A stretch of 64,000 bases of DNA from Hymenolepis diminuta (lineage: Eukaryota; Platyhelminthes; Cestoda; Cyclophyllidea; Hymenolepididae), in contig CAADRB010000079.1 of assembly GCA_900708905.1 (NCBI GenBank), positions 37,962-101,961 of the forward strand, given 5' to 3'. Shown piece by piece: positions 14,101 to 26,911 of this stretch; the stretch's first letter is position 1; each line of letters begins with the position of its first letter. Under the pieces are notes generated by a model. The model was not told the DNA's origin and ran no database searches. It saw nothing but the letters and a program-made list of their open reading frames with translations. Both the position numbers and the translations under genes were made by a program.

Positions 14101-17100
14101 TTCATTAAAAATTACTATAATTTTTAAAGAAATTTTGTTACTATTGGAATGCATAACAGCAAACTCACTAATTTAACAAATTCATCAATTATAAATTCTT
14201 TTTTTTCTAAAAAATCGAGCTTTAAATTATACTTTAGTGGAGAAAAGTCACAACTCTCTTTTCATAATTTTGGTGCGAATAATGTATTAATTTAATTAAT
14301 TAGACAGCTATTTCGGGACCCATTATTAGAGGTATACAATTTGTGAAATTTTATTTACAAGGTACTTAAATTTTTTCAAGAATTCTCGATGCCATACGAC
14401 AATTCCAAAGTGTTATCGGATGCATTTAAAATAGTATAAAGTTTTAATTTATATTTAAATTGAGAACTATGGAGAACTTACGAGAGAATTTCCAAAGATG
14501 GAGTAAACCTAAATAGCAAGTTGAAATAGACGTAAGTTTTTATGACACTGAGAGAAGTAATGAGGGAATAAAAGCGACAGAATTATACCACATAGAGGTA
14601 GTAATCGAAAATTTGACCAATGCTGTGCATAACCTCACTGGCAATGGGTCGAAGGAGTCCCATCATTTGGATGTACCGACCTAGAAGCGTAGCAAAATAA
14701 AAAAAAATAGACATCAAGGAACATCTTCAAAAAATTCTACATCTGCCTCAAAGTAACGTTGTGGTTAAAACCACTTCAAATATCGACAATTCTAGCAAGC
14801 TAATGGAGAAACAAAAATCTTAGTTCGTCTATTCATCAAGCCATTTTGAACATAAACTGTGTCGCAATGTAATAATGTTGAAAGATCTATCGAGGCCACA
14901 TCGATCGAATAGAGGGAATAAATGGAATAAATCAAGTCACCAATGTCGCCAGATCAGTTCGGAGGTGGCAGACAAGCCACCCCAGTTTACTAATCAGTAA
15001 ATTAGGTTAATATGCAAAATATTTCTTTTTTAGACGTCAGTCATGTCTCGTTGTCGGTGTCCCGGCGTGATGACCGGCATCTGTGTTGATAGACACCTGC
15101 TGGTTACAGCATAAACGAAAGCACGACTTCCGCTCCCAAGAATAAGTTCTAACACGCTCTTCTGCGCATGGATATCTCGGTAAAACACCTACACTCTTAT
15201 GACTAATTCGCTCGAAGCATTTTAGAAATTTTCGTATCTGTCGTCAAGTTGCACTTTCAGGATGTTATCTAATAAGGCTACATAGCACATTTATTCTCCA
15301 AACAGTTGCACAACTGACCTCCCGGTGACACATCTAGAGCCACACTTCTGTCAAGCAACGTTCTCTATCATCAAACTATTTAGTAATTAAAATAAGCCTA
15401 CTCTGCGGTAATTTAATTCCCCATTGAAATGTATAGTTCACTCACGTGACCAATTCTATTTATGTGTCAGTCATTCATGCGTATCTTCTTATCCTCAAAT
15501 TACTTACAATGGTATTTTTCATAAGAAATTTTGGTGGTTTCAGAAGAGATCCTGAAACTAGCTCAAGGTCACAAGCATCAGGACAAACATAAACGACATA
15601 AATATAGAATTTTAGCGACTTTCCTTAAATAATACCTATTATTACAAGGTCATGTGTAATAACGGAAATGTAGATTTTAGAAAAATGGATTAAAAAAGAA
15701 ATAGAATTTAATGAAAAATCTCAAAAAACCAATTTTAGAAATAAAAATTTCACCACCCACCTAGTAACCGCAAGACTTCAATTGTTGTGCTGGCGAGGAC
15801 AGGATTATTCGAGGCAGTGTCTTGAGCTGAACGATCTTGTTTATTGACCTGAAATAAGAATTTACCGTGAAATGATTCTTTAACGTTGAGAAAACAAATT
15901 ATATCACAACAATTTTAAATCTTGACAACTTACTTCACCCTCAACATTAGCTTCCGGAAGGGAAGGTGTAGGTTCTTCCAGATTTTTCTCGTTCACATCT
16001 TTCGAGCCGCCAAGACTCAGATCAAAGAATTGCCATTCATAAGGCTCTTTGAATAGCTTTTCACGAGTTGGAGATGTGGGTCTGTAACATTAAGCGCTCA
16101 GAGTTTTACAGAACTGGTGAAGCAAGTGAAAAATACATTAACTCGAATATCGGTAGGGGTAACCTGTTTAAAAGTGCTCAGTAGTTCAAGAACTACAGGT
16201 CGAGGTAATTGAAGTCTTTGAGCAGTTAATCACTGCTAATTGCTCATCGCCAGCAGTTACAGAATCCCTTAACTATCACTTCAATTGTTATTCCAAGTTA
16301 GAAATTAACAATAATGAGTGAATACAACAGCTTTCAAATGTGAAGTTTTATGGGAACATGCTTGATCTTGTCTAGGGAGTTCAAAAATAGTATGGAAATA
16401 TCTGCATCAAACGCCAAGTCCTGTTTTCAATAAAAGATACGAAAGCCATACAGGAAAAGGGGCTATTAAATAGAGATCACCGCAAATAAAATAAGTGACA
16501 AATCTATTAAAGCAGAAACGTAATGACAATATTGGGATTATAAAACACCTGTATTAAAGACCTCATCGAGCTATCGAGTGCCAATAAGAATTAGATGTAG
16601 GACTGAAGAACTGAGATCATAAAGGTCAAGGTCAACAAAAGAAGTGCAGGAGATGGCATAATTAACATCATCGGTACACTTACTCCAATGTACTGGATTC
16701 TGTGGCATTAGACCTTTCTTCATTTGGCGCAAAGATTTCAGTCAGTGGATTGAATTCCTAAAACGAAGGTATAATCATTTTTAATTTAATACCAAGTATC
16801 GAAACTCTAGTTAAAAGCACGTATTAGATTGGATTATCTTAGAATCGTTTCTTATTTATGTCTGGATCTCTAAATATCCTACATTCAGCTTTACTATCAA
16901 ACTAATCGAATACCTTTAAATCGAAATTTCAAATTGAGGAGAGCCGGCTCAAGGACGATATTGATCACTTTCTAGATAAAGTGTGATGGAAATGTTATTA
17001 GATGGAGTTCAGCAATGTAAATTAAAGTTTGGTAAGAGTTTTATCTAACAGAGGGGATAAAGGGTATTTCTTCATTTCTCGTATACGATTGGTGAGAAGT

Positions 17101-20100
17101 ACACATATAGAAAACCGATCTGCAGGAGTTACCTCGATTAAAAAATCCCAGTCCCATGAGGAGAAGTGTTCACAGCACTTTACCTGGGTTGAGAGAAGAT
17201 ATTTTGGAACAGCTCTTGCGAGAAATTCACATTCAACTACCACTCTTGTTGATTTGATTTAACCAGTCACCTACACCACTGGATGTGTGCCGACGAATAT
17301 TGATCAAAGCGTCACAGTTAAGAAGCACATCGGTTACCAAACAGGAATGAGAGAGACTTACATGTAAATCGAGGAAGGAGAAGCCACGTCGCACAGGAAC
17401 ATATTCCCAACTCTCGTGATCCAAGAAGAGACAAAGACGTTCCATGTGTTTTCGATGGAATTCACTAAAGAAACCACGAATTGAATTTTTCAGAACTTCG
17501 AGGAGATCGAATGACATGTGGCCGGCGAACTCCTTGCCAACCCGGACGAGTCTAAAGGAATAGATATGTGTCAGTCTTACTTAAGTTTAAAATCCGTATT
17601 CCCACTATACTTAGGCTGGGATCAGGACACCATGGTGATCTTTTTAACATTAGTGCGAGTAGGAGGAATCATTTTTATCTGATTAAGATACCATCTTAGT
17701 GCAGATTCCTCTTAAAACTTCATGGAAAACTGTTCTAAATGAAAGATATTTTATCTAAAAATCCTTTATGACAAACCCAATGTGATTCAGTGATAAAATA
17801 CGCGCAATTCTGACTGCAATGAGAGAATTAACAAAAAATTCGAAAAAAGTTAATAACCAATGTCAATCGATATAAAAGATATGAGCACAAATACATTTCC
17901 TAACCTCAAATTTTCTATTTGTCAGGAGGTGTCACTAAACCAATCTGCAGCAATCTCCCCATTCGATGACTTTTGTATCCAGTCGTAGACCTAGGACTTT
18001 GTATATCGTAGAAAATTCGCCTTTGTATAATTTGTATTTGTTTAAACTAGGTGAAACAGGCCCGTTAAACACCGTCCTTTTCTGTACTAACCAAATAAGG
18101 AGTGCTCAACGACTTTTTCATCTTCTAATTTTGAGTAGATTGGGTCTGTGGCATAGGGTGTTATGAAGTATAACTATCTTCGTCTTTACAATTAGTCGCT
18201 TAATACTGTGGACATCCCAGTAAGCATAAGAAAGCCCTAATTTCGTACCGCGACAAAGGATCACTCAGTAGACCATGTTTGCCGATCGGATGTATAATTC
18301 TGTGGAATTGCAATCGAGTTAAAAATTTCGCTCAAATTGATATTATCTTTACATAACAACAATGACTGGTCATTTGCAAATATCTTTGTGCTTAATTGCA
18401 TAGGCGATGCCGCAAAATATTCCCCAACAGTATAAACAAAGATTTCAACTCACAGATTGACAATGTTTAGAGTGGCTACAATCTCCTCGAATCCAACCTG
18501 TTTGGCATTGTTTGCAATTGAGGAGAGAAGAGGTTTCACTCTGGACACCACATCCATCCACACTCGACCTCGATTAGGAGATAATTTCGAGGCGACATAT
18601 CCATGCCACTGTCGCACCAGCTCGGGTCCGTGGATCACTTCTGAATCATTTTCAAGATCCTGATCGTTGTCAGTGGCAGAATTAGTACCTGTATCATCAT
18701 CCACTGTAATTTGAGCGGCGTATTCGTGCCACAATGCTGTTCGATGATAACAAACAAGGATGGTCCAAAGCGCTTTGGATAAGTTGGAGAGGGCCTGAAC
18801 TAGGGAATTCACTGGAAGACTCTAAAATAGACATGTAATTTTGAGAATCCAGTTGAAAAAGGGAAAATGGTGCATATGATTTAGACAGAGTAATTTATAA
18901 CTTTCAATATGACATTACTGAAGTGATAGAATCGTGAATATTTCTGCTTTAAAACCAAAGGCTCATATAAATTTGAAATTTGTACTTCTTTTGTTCGATT
19001 TGAACTCGACGACAATTCCAAAAAATCTGCATAGATTTTTGAAATTCCATAGTTCGCAAACTCAAATCCGGATAATAGCGGAAGGACGATCCGATCTATA
19101 AGACTAGATAGTGGTGCTACTCCCATCTTTCGAGTATTAAATCTGATACATGCCAAAAGCCAATATTTGCGGTTTTTTTTAATTTGTGGAACCTGAACTC
19201 AAACTTAGACACAAAGAATCACTTCTATGGAAATGAAAATGAGAGGAGAGGAATTGTAGTATCATCTTGAATTCGATTTACTTAACTACGCATAAAAATA
19301 GAAACGCAAGAGATATCAAATCTATAGAACTCTTTGATATGATAATCCGAGAAAGGAGGTTCACGATAAGCGACTCAAACTGTATGGAGAGTTGAAAGAA
19401 GCTTAGCAACTCTTAATATAAATTGTTGTTCCTCATTTTCTCTGCTAAAATCAACTTTAAAAACACTACAGTAAGAAGTTAACTAAATTTTTGGTTCTCC
19501 AAACACTTAATTTTCATTTGTTTTAATCGATTTAGGTATCAACTTCAGTACATAAACCTGAATACTAACTAAAGTCTAGTTCATTCACTGAACTGAACGA
19601 AAAGTGCACAGGGTCAAACGATACACCTAAAAGCCTAAAGTTACATATTAACCGGAATGCTCCGTTTTCCATAAATTTGTCATAATTACTTCACTTGTGA
19701 GCAAAAGGCAACGTGTTTAAGAAAAAAAGAGGTACTTCTTACGACAAACCAAATCGGAACACGAAAAGACCCACTTCATAATCGACGGAGGCATCAGAAA
19801 GTTCACCGTGAGATAGCAATATCAACCCAACTCAGAACAAATTAACGTGAGAGAAAGGAAATAAATCTAGCTCAAGTGCTTCAACATTATTACAGTTTGA
19901 GATGGTGTGTGCCTGCCCTTAGTCAGTATCGACTAGCTGGTCCTAGGTACCAGGAAAAAACTATAAATACATCGATGTGGTTTGATCAATCATTCAAGCT
20001 AATCAATACGCTCAATAGGTTCTGAATACTGTCGACAGGAGTCCAGGCATCAAACCCTCAAATTAAAAGTTATTGAAGTGATTTTTATGAAGGCGATCGG

Positions 20101-22444
20101 GAATTCAAATGAAATGAAATTCCATTATGTTTAATGAAAGAAAAATCTCACAGGAATCTCACTGAAAACTCCTCAAGTTAAAAGCTGAAATCGAGCAATT
20201 TACTTTCAGAATGAATTAGAAGGACATCATGGGAACTACGAAATCAAATTTAAAAAAAAAGTATTATTCCGATTTCGCTTGTGAAAATGATATCAATGAT
20301 AGAGATCTGGTGAATTGAAAATTGAGAAAGAAGACAACCTATTGATTCTGGAGCTCACATGAAGTACGGTTCTCCAGCTTTTCTAACTATAAATTTAACT
20401 GCCCTCGTCACCTCTTTTTCTTAGAAAAACTTTTCCATCTTTCATAGTTTTATGAATCTCAATGCTTCGACTTAATAAAAAGCTGTGAAACCTTGTTGAT
20501 TTACGATTGATAATAATCAGAACGCTTACTTCACATAGCTGTTCGAATTCAACAATATTTTTGTAATCTTCTGAAAAAGGAGTTCCAGTAAATTCCAATA
20601 GAACTTTAGCTGCTCTCTCGTGAATTTTCGCAGTGTAGTGCAGCTGAAGTTGAGCCACTATCGTCATTGTGCTTCCAAGACGTCTGAGATGAAAAAAAAA
20701 ACAGCGATTAAATACCAATTTCAGAAGTAGGAGAATCATCTTTATAATGAAAAGGTAACAGTCATTTCGAGTGCGAGTGGCTTTGTTAATGAAACCAGTC
20801 AAAATGAAGAAAATAAAATGATTTCTTTTTTTCCAATTCCCTTCAAGAAAAACAAAATAGAGAGTTAGGGATCCAAACCTATCTCTCGAGCCAAGATAGT
20901 AGGAGATCATCACCAGGTTTGAAACTAATCAAAATCTTTCTTTTCAATCCAATGAAATGATCGTTTCGAAAAATTATGCTACGTTGCAAAAGTTATAAGA
21001 ACAAATCGAGACGAAATAAAATTTGGATTCATAATTTTTTCCCCCAGTAATACAAACTATTATCTAATCATGATAAGAGGTAAATTTAAAGGTTCTATAA
21101 AATTTAAATGAACAGTAAATCCCTCTTTTTTGAGCATTCAATTAAACCAAACCCATTTTCAATTTGTGAAGAATTGAGAGTCTATTGATTCCAGAAGGCA
21201 AATGGTCGATGTCTTCTAATAACTACGTGCTCAGTGTCGGGTGATTGATAAAATTACTTTAAAAAGCCCAATAAAATAAATATGAAATCTTTCTAAAGAA
21301 ATATTAAAAAATTTCCGAGAGAATGTCGAAGCTATCTCTAGGAGTAGGTAAATAAAACACTTGACCTTTGATTTGTTAAAAGGACCAAAATGAATGTACT
21401 ACAAACATTTCGATTTTATAGTCTAGGCAGTCTACAGAAATATATAAATAAAACCACAGTAATGAAGATGAAAACATTCAAGAAATAAATAATACGTCAT
21501 AACTTACTCGTAGGCCTTTTGTATAACAGCGTAGGATTCGGGGTTAAAGTTTTCACAACTCATAGTCAAAACACTGTCGAGAGCATCATCGATTTTCATA
21601 TTAATTGCTCGAAGAGATTGCTGCAAAGATCTAAAGAAAAGAGGAATTACTTAGTGGAAAGTTTTCACAAACTCGGCACAAATGAAAGATTTAAAGTCCT
21701 CGGTGATCTGACAACTTTTCCGATGCATTGAAATAGCCTCACAGAATTTGTGATCAGAAATTAATTTATTTACATTCTTGACACTATTCTGCAAGGCTTG
21801 AATTTTTTTAAGAGTTTCCAGGATGTTTTTTAATCGAAGTCGTCTTCTACTGTTACGAATTACAATTGCTCGTGGCTCAACGATGCATTTCGTGAGAATT
21901 TCCAGAGATCGTCTGGCCTCAATACACTCTTCATAAGCATTACCATTGAGTTCCTGAAGTTCGAGAACTTTTGCGAGTTCTCTTTGGTAATGCGGTTGCT
22001 TTTCCAAGATAAGATGTGAGAGCTGTCGACAAACGGCGTCACTTTGTTTTTCGAGTAGTTCAATTCGATCTCTCAGCACTGCCTGATCGCGAAAGCTTTG
22101 AGCAAGAACGTGCTAAAGGAAAATTTTCTTCAAATAATCCACAACTTGCCTGCATTTCATATTCACTACAATCAATTGCAGCAGAAAAGTATTTCAAATC
22201 AATTTCGTCTATAATTTCCTTAAGAAGTAAGGGATTATAGGATTCTAGGCCTATCAATGTGGATTCATTCTATGAAAATAATTTTTCACGATAAACCGCA
22301 TAAATCTTACATGTATCCGAGTGAAACCACCACAAATACGAATCTCCACGTCATCTATTTGAGGAGTCGGTTCTTGTTTCTGAATTATGCACTAAATTTT
22401 AAAATTAACCGTACGTTTCTTTGCAACCATTTTACAGCGAACAT
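11200..22444 (-). CDS. VPS50: VPS50 / syndetin, EARP complex subunit
   Basis: VPS50 is the subunit that distinguishes EARP from GARP; EARP tethers recycling endosome vesicles. I assembled 18 phase-consistent coding exons: 22436-22444, 22311-22391, 22150-22269, 21669-22112, 21508-21620, 20530-20683, 18454-18821, 17362-17551, 16684-16757, 15934-16081, 15761-15848, 14589-14680, 14482-14508, 12994-13101, 12756-12923, 12528-12689, 11541-11929, 11200-11467. The total is 3003 nt, 1000 residues, close to the roughly 960 of vertebrate VPS50. Recognisable blocks are SHLILEKQPHYQREL near residue 102 in the N-terminal coiled-coil domain, NLSKALWTILVCYHRT with ALWHE, HRKHMERLCLFL and ESWEYVPV near residues 455-475, RYIQMM with QIFDYYLY, and the C-terminal DYIQAYFVPTRDFSSW region. 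The first two exons (start at 22444, ACC before ATG) are inferred from micro-intron signals and phase and are less sure than the rest. Confidence 0.9.
14889..15370. repeat. Dispersed repeat family C, copy 1
   Basis: About 480 bases in a VPS50 intron. It shares long blocks in the same order with 23639-24070, for example the CCACATCGATCGAATAGA block, the GGAGGTGGCAGACAA block and the GTCATGTCTCGTTG block, plus a distal CCGGTGACAC-like block. No coding potential is visible. I cannot tell whether it is an LTR, a MITE or another non-autonomous element. Confidence 0.6.
18195..18300. repeat. Dispersed repeat family C, short 3' fragment
   Basis: The block GCTTAATACTGTGGACATCC, then AGCATAAGAAAGCCCTAATT, closely matches GCTTAATGCTGGAGACATCC with the following segment at 49718-49790. 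It lies in the VPS50 intron between exons 7 and 8. Confidence 0.45.
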
Positions 22445-23638
22445 GGTCACATAAATTAATTATGTAAATTTGGAAGAAAGCGTCATAGAGCCAAATTCTG
22501 TTTTCAACACCTGTTGTTGAAGCCACTAATGTAGGCGCTGATTACTCGAAACGTTAGAACACATTTCATGGACAAACAATGACATTTATCAAAATAAGGA
22601 AAAGATCAAATTTTAATTATGCATTTCAAAGTATTTAAATAAATACTTTTAAATTCAGGATACAAGGTTAAAGTTCACTTTCAATCTGGGTGAATATCAA
22701 ATACCAATAAATTTTCCACCGAAATAGTGAAATTATTGACGAATCAAGTTAAAACTTAATTATCTGGAAGTATAAATATATCCCACAATAAGCTACGTTT
22801 GAATTACATTTGAATAGGCAATTAGAATTATCTAATCTTTTTCGACATACTAATGGAACGAAACTATTTTAGCTTCATTTACCAAGTTTCATGTATATCA
22901 GAAGTCTAGCTCTATTAAGTTTACTCTTAGCTGAATAGCTTAGATTCCTCCCTGAAATATCTGGTATGGTAAAGGTAAATCAATTACATTGAGTTTAAGA
23001 AACAAGAAATGCGCCTTTATAAGATATGGAAGTTTTACCAAGAATATAATTTAAGATTGAATGTTGGTACCAAATTTTAATAAACTTGCTCCATTCTGAT
23101 TGACCTTTATAGGTTCTACAACTGCTGAACATGCTGATAATATTAGTTTATTTTGATTTATAACAAATTGATAATGCTTTGGTTAATGATGGTTAAATTT
23201 AACAATTATCACCGTATTTACACGAATTTTTATTCTGCATCTGCATTATTATGTTTTTATCATGTAAAGATATAAACATTAAGTAAGTTCTGTTTCCTTA
23301 TACCCCACATCGCAATAATGAGACATGTCGTTTTCATTTGAATGATTTTGGAGATTACTATTAATCTGTTACCACAAAGTATATTTTTTATAACCGATTT
23401 GTGGATCCATTTAAATTTAACTTGAAATTTTGTGTCACAGCCACTTTTTGAAAAATTTTTTTCTAGATAAATGTTGAGTTCTATTGTACTTTTTGCGTAA
23501 TCCTTTGTATCCTTCCACTTTACCTTAATCAGCATTTGTACTTTTCTATTTCCTGCCTAGTTAAATTACATGCGTCACTGCACTCGTACTTGTCGTCTCT
23601 ATGCTGTCTACATATCTGTAATAATTTTGAGAGGGTCT
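22445..23638. other. VPS50 upstream region
   Basis: About 1.2 kb of AT-rich sequence upstream of the proposed VPS50 start, expected to carry its promoter and 5' UTR. I see no gene and no clear core promoter element. Confidence 0.4.
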
Positions 23639-24070
23639 CTCGGGGCCACATCGATCGAATAGATGAAATAAGTCAAGTCACTCATGTTGTCAGATCAATT
23701 CGGAGGTGGCAGACAAACCACCCTCAATTTATCAATTAGTAAATTAAGTTTACATACAATATATTTCTTCGTTTGACGTCAATCATGTCTCGTTGGCGGA
23801 GTCTCGGCGTGATGATAGACACCCGTTTAGTTATTTATGTGAAAACACCTAAACACACAACGGGACCGCCTGTGGACCCTGTAGTGAAGATCTTATCATC
23901 AGTCAATCATTTCTAATCGCTAGATGATGATAGATATCTACTGGCTATAGCAATAGTAAAGATCAGTTCAGTTGTTGTCCGACCAAAAAGCCATTTCTTA
24001 TTTCACCTTTCAATTTGTTCGAATTAGCGGACTACCTGGTGACACAGATCGTGAAATCTAGAAGTAATGT
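23639..24070. repeat. Dispersed repeat family C, copy 2
   Basis: Second long copy, collinear with 14889-15370. It shares the CACATCGATCGAATAGA, TCGGAGGTGGCAGACAAACC, TTTGACGTCAATCATGTCTC and CGGCGTGATGA blocks. It has an extra segment between the central and distal blocks relative to copy 1. Confidence 0.6.
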
Positions 24071-26690
24071 AGATTAATGAGATTTCCATTATACGATATA
24101 CTGTCTTTAAAGTGTCTACTGCTATATCCTCTTGTGATCTTTGACTATCTGCTAATATTAAATTATGTACAAACGAATGTCTTTTGGGGTAAGTAAAAGA
24201 GTCCGCAAGTCCTATAGTGTAGTTTTCTCAATCGCTATAACAATGTGGTTTTCCATTTTGATCACCTGCAACTGCTGCTGATTTAATTGCTAATTAAATC
24301 TGTTTCCAATGATACTTGACGCTATTAGTTACTAAATTTAGTTGGGAAGTGGTACATATCAGTAATTGCCGGTACAGACCCGGGTCTTTGTTAATTATTT
24401 TCCTTATCAAGAAATTATAACAGCTTACGTATTGCTTTAGATTATGACACCAGTAGGCTGCCCGGTTAGTCACTAAGTAAACAATTTCGAGAGGGTGCAA
24501 ACTGAGCAATCGATAGACCACTGCGTGGGAGTTCATTACGTTCAAGTACATCGAAAGTAGTCAAATCGTCATCGTATTAATGCATTAACCCATACATCTA
24601 TATAAATGTGCTTGTGTTCACATCTGACAACGACCGTAATGTGGACAGAGACACATAGAAGGAGTTAGTCGCTAGCTCGAAGGTGGCTGGAGAAACCGCC
24701 TCAGTTTATTGGTTAAATTATTAATATTATATCCAAATAGTTCTGTGTGCGTGGCACGACCCGTGGTGATACATAGCTGTGCGTCATGTTGGACGAAGTT
24801 GTTGAGGTTCGTTAGCTTCCGAATCGTTCCCGAATATACTACCTCAGCATCTCCCATCCAAGATTGAGATAATCTTCTTTATTAATATCGGTATTCCGCT
24901 CGGGGATTCGAGATTAACCAATTTCTAGAGCACGTTATCGTCAAATATCCAGACGTTTCTCTCATGAACCACTGTTTGAGTATTTTTTGTACATGTTAAG
25001 GCTCATGCGAGATACCTTTTATTGGCGATTGGCCCAATTTGAAACAACTTGAACATACAATGGGAAAGAAAATGAGAATATCTCCCTTTCAGAGTATCCG
25101 ATTTCTGATCTCTGAGAAAGGCGCAGAATAAGTATTTGAGGATATCATTCGGGATTACAACTAGCAGAATTTAGGATATACTGTCTACCTGAATACAAAA
25201 ATAGCCTGATAAATCCCGGAGAAATCTTATTGCAATAGTCAACTTTCCAATTCTACCGCTCGGAAAATCTGCTCGCCGAAAAAGTTGTGGACGGTTTCGT
25301 TGCCAATTCTTGATATACCAGACTTATGAAACCGTGAGATATATTGCTGTGACCACGGTGTGATGTGATACTCCATCGAGCTCCCGAATAAGATTAAAGA
25401 ATTCCGACTTCCGCACCCAAATCGTCCGATAATTGAGATTGTCACCTATTCTCATTGAACGTAGGCGATTACAACTGGATACTTATGCTGTATTGCGTAA
25501 ACTAGATGCCTCCTGCGTCTCCAGCCACTGTGTCGATGACGCCTGTGAGTCCACTTACTGCCGCATCAACATTCTGATGTAATGAAATATGGTGTTTATC
25601 GATACTTGTTACCTTCCTAACAGATATTTACCAATTAGCAGAGGTCGTTCAAAATGTCGCAATCAACAACTATAACACCTGACTCATGTAACCACTGATG
25701 CGCTGCTCGACAAATTTTGACACCAAATATCTTATTCAATATCGCACCAAAGTGATCCACTCCAAAAGCAAGAAACTGTTTCGAAACAATATTCCTTTCT
25801 GTCTTCAGCGATTCACTCGACTAGCCAACTTCTGTTCGTTTGAAAAAAGTCATTTTTCCTGCACAAATTTTCCATTTTGACTGAATCAGTCTCAAAATTT
25901 TCGATTTCCTACTTAATTAAATTGCGTCACTTCGACCCGGAATGCTTCTTGAGATTAATCCTCGTTTATTACATTACTCGCAGGGCAAGCACCGAGGCAA
26001 TTGCGTACGCCAATTACAATATCTTCACACTATAATCTTTGGTAAATCCCTCCCTGTACAAGGTTAAAGTAGAACTCTCAAACAGAGCGAAAACTACAGC
26101 GCAGACCGAATATTCTCAATCGATTCCGGTAATGTAATACCAGCATCATGTAAAACACAACAAAACAATTCAAATCAAATTATTTTTTGTGTGTGCGTAT
26201 GCATACAGGTATATTACAAGTTGTGTTTTTCCCTTTTCACCGAAATAACCTATCCATCACACAAACACCGAGCGATAATCGGAGAAAGGGGAGGGGAGTG
26301 GGAGTATAGATACACCTTCAGAAAGGACAAAAGTCAAGGACATATTTGTTGAATGGGTATTGGATTGAGTTAATTTGATTAATTTCAGCTCAGGCACGCG
26401 AAATCACTTGCAAGCACGAGCGCGAGTGTCATTTTCATCAAATGCAAAATAACAAAAAAGGAGAACGAGATTTAAACGAAAGGATCTGTATTCTTTTCGG
26501 TCCTTTACAACTGTTGAGTCGACATGTGGTGAGAAGATTCTAGAAAAGAGGAAAAATAAATCGATTAATAAAAACTAGACAAAAAAAACGCGACACGGTC
26601 GTCACTCATTTACCACTCGGAGACACCCTCCTAACTGATATGACTCAGTCGACATTCCCGTTATCTGCTCAACCAATCATATAGGTTACC
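24071..26690. other. Spacer between VPS50 and MFSD14 with repeat fragments
   Basis: A family C-like fragment lies at about 24668-24760 (GGTGGCTGGAGAAACCGCC and what follows). The rest holds several short ORFs on both strands, for example at 24294-24551, 25239-25445 and 25698-25880. They resemble nothing I recognise and are probably relics of old elements. No exon could be supported. Confidence 0.4.
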
Positions 26691-26692
26691 TA

Positions 26693-26702
26693 TTTATTTA
26701 TT
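26693..26702 (-). terminator. Candidate polyadenylation signals of MFSD14-like gene
   Basis: Two overlapping AATAAA hexamers on the minus strand, at 26693-26698 and 26697-26702, about 210 bases downstream of the proposed spliced stop codon at 26912. Position and duplication fit a real 3' end. Confidence 0.5.
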
Positions 26703-26911
26703 TCCCATAGCAAAGCAAAGGAGAAACATCCAAACACGTCGGAAGGGAAAGAGATAATCTAGCGCTAGGAGGGAGTAGAGACGTAGTGATATGTGCGTAT
26801 AATTCAGTCAATTGGAGGACGGGTGGCGGAATTTGCCATCGGTTGGTCATAGCTACTGGATCCCCAATGACTTTCACCTGTTCTACGAACGGGATGATCA
26901 GACAGCCCAAC

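Noticed and set aside
18881..19156. Minus-strand 91-codon ORF inside the VPS50 gene
   Set aside because: Exons 20530-20683 and 18454-18821 join directly in phase and give the family spacing between the LCE and NLSKALW blocks, so this ORF is intronic.
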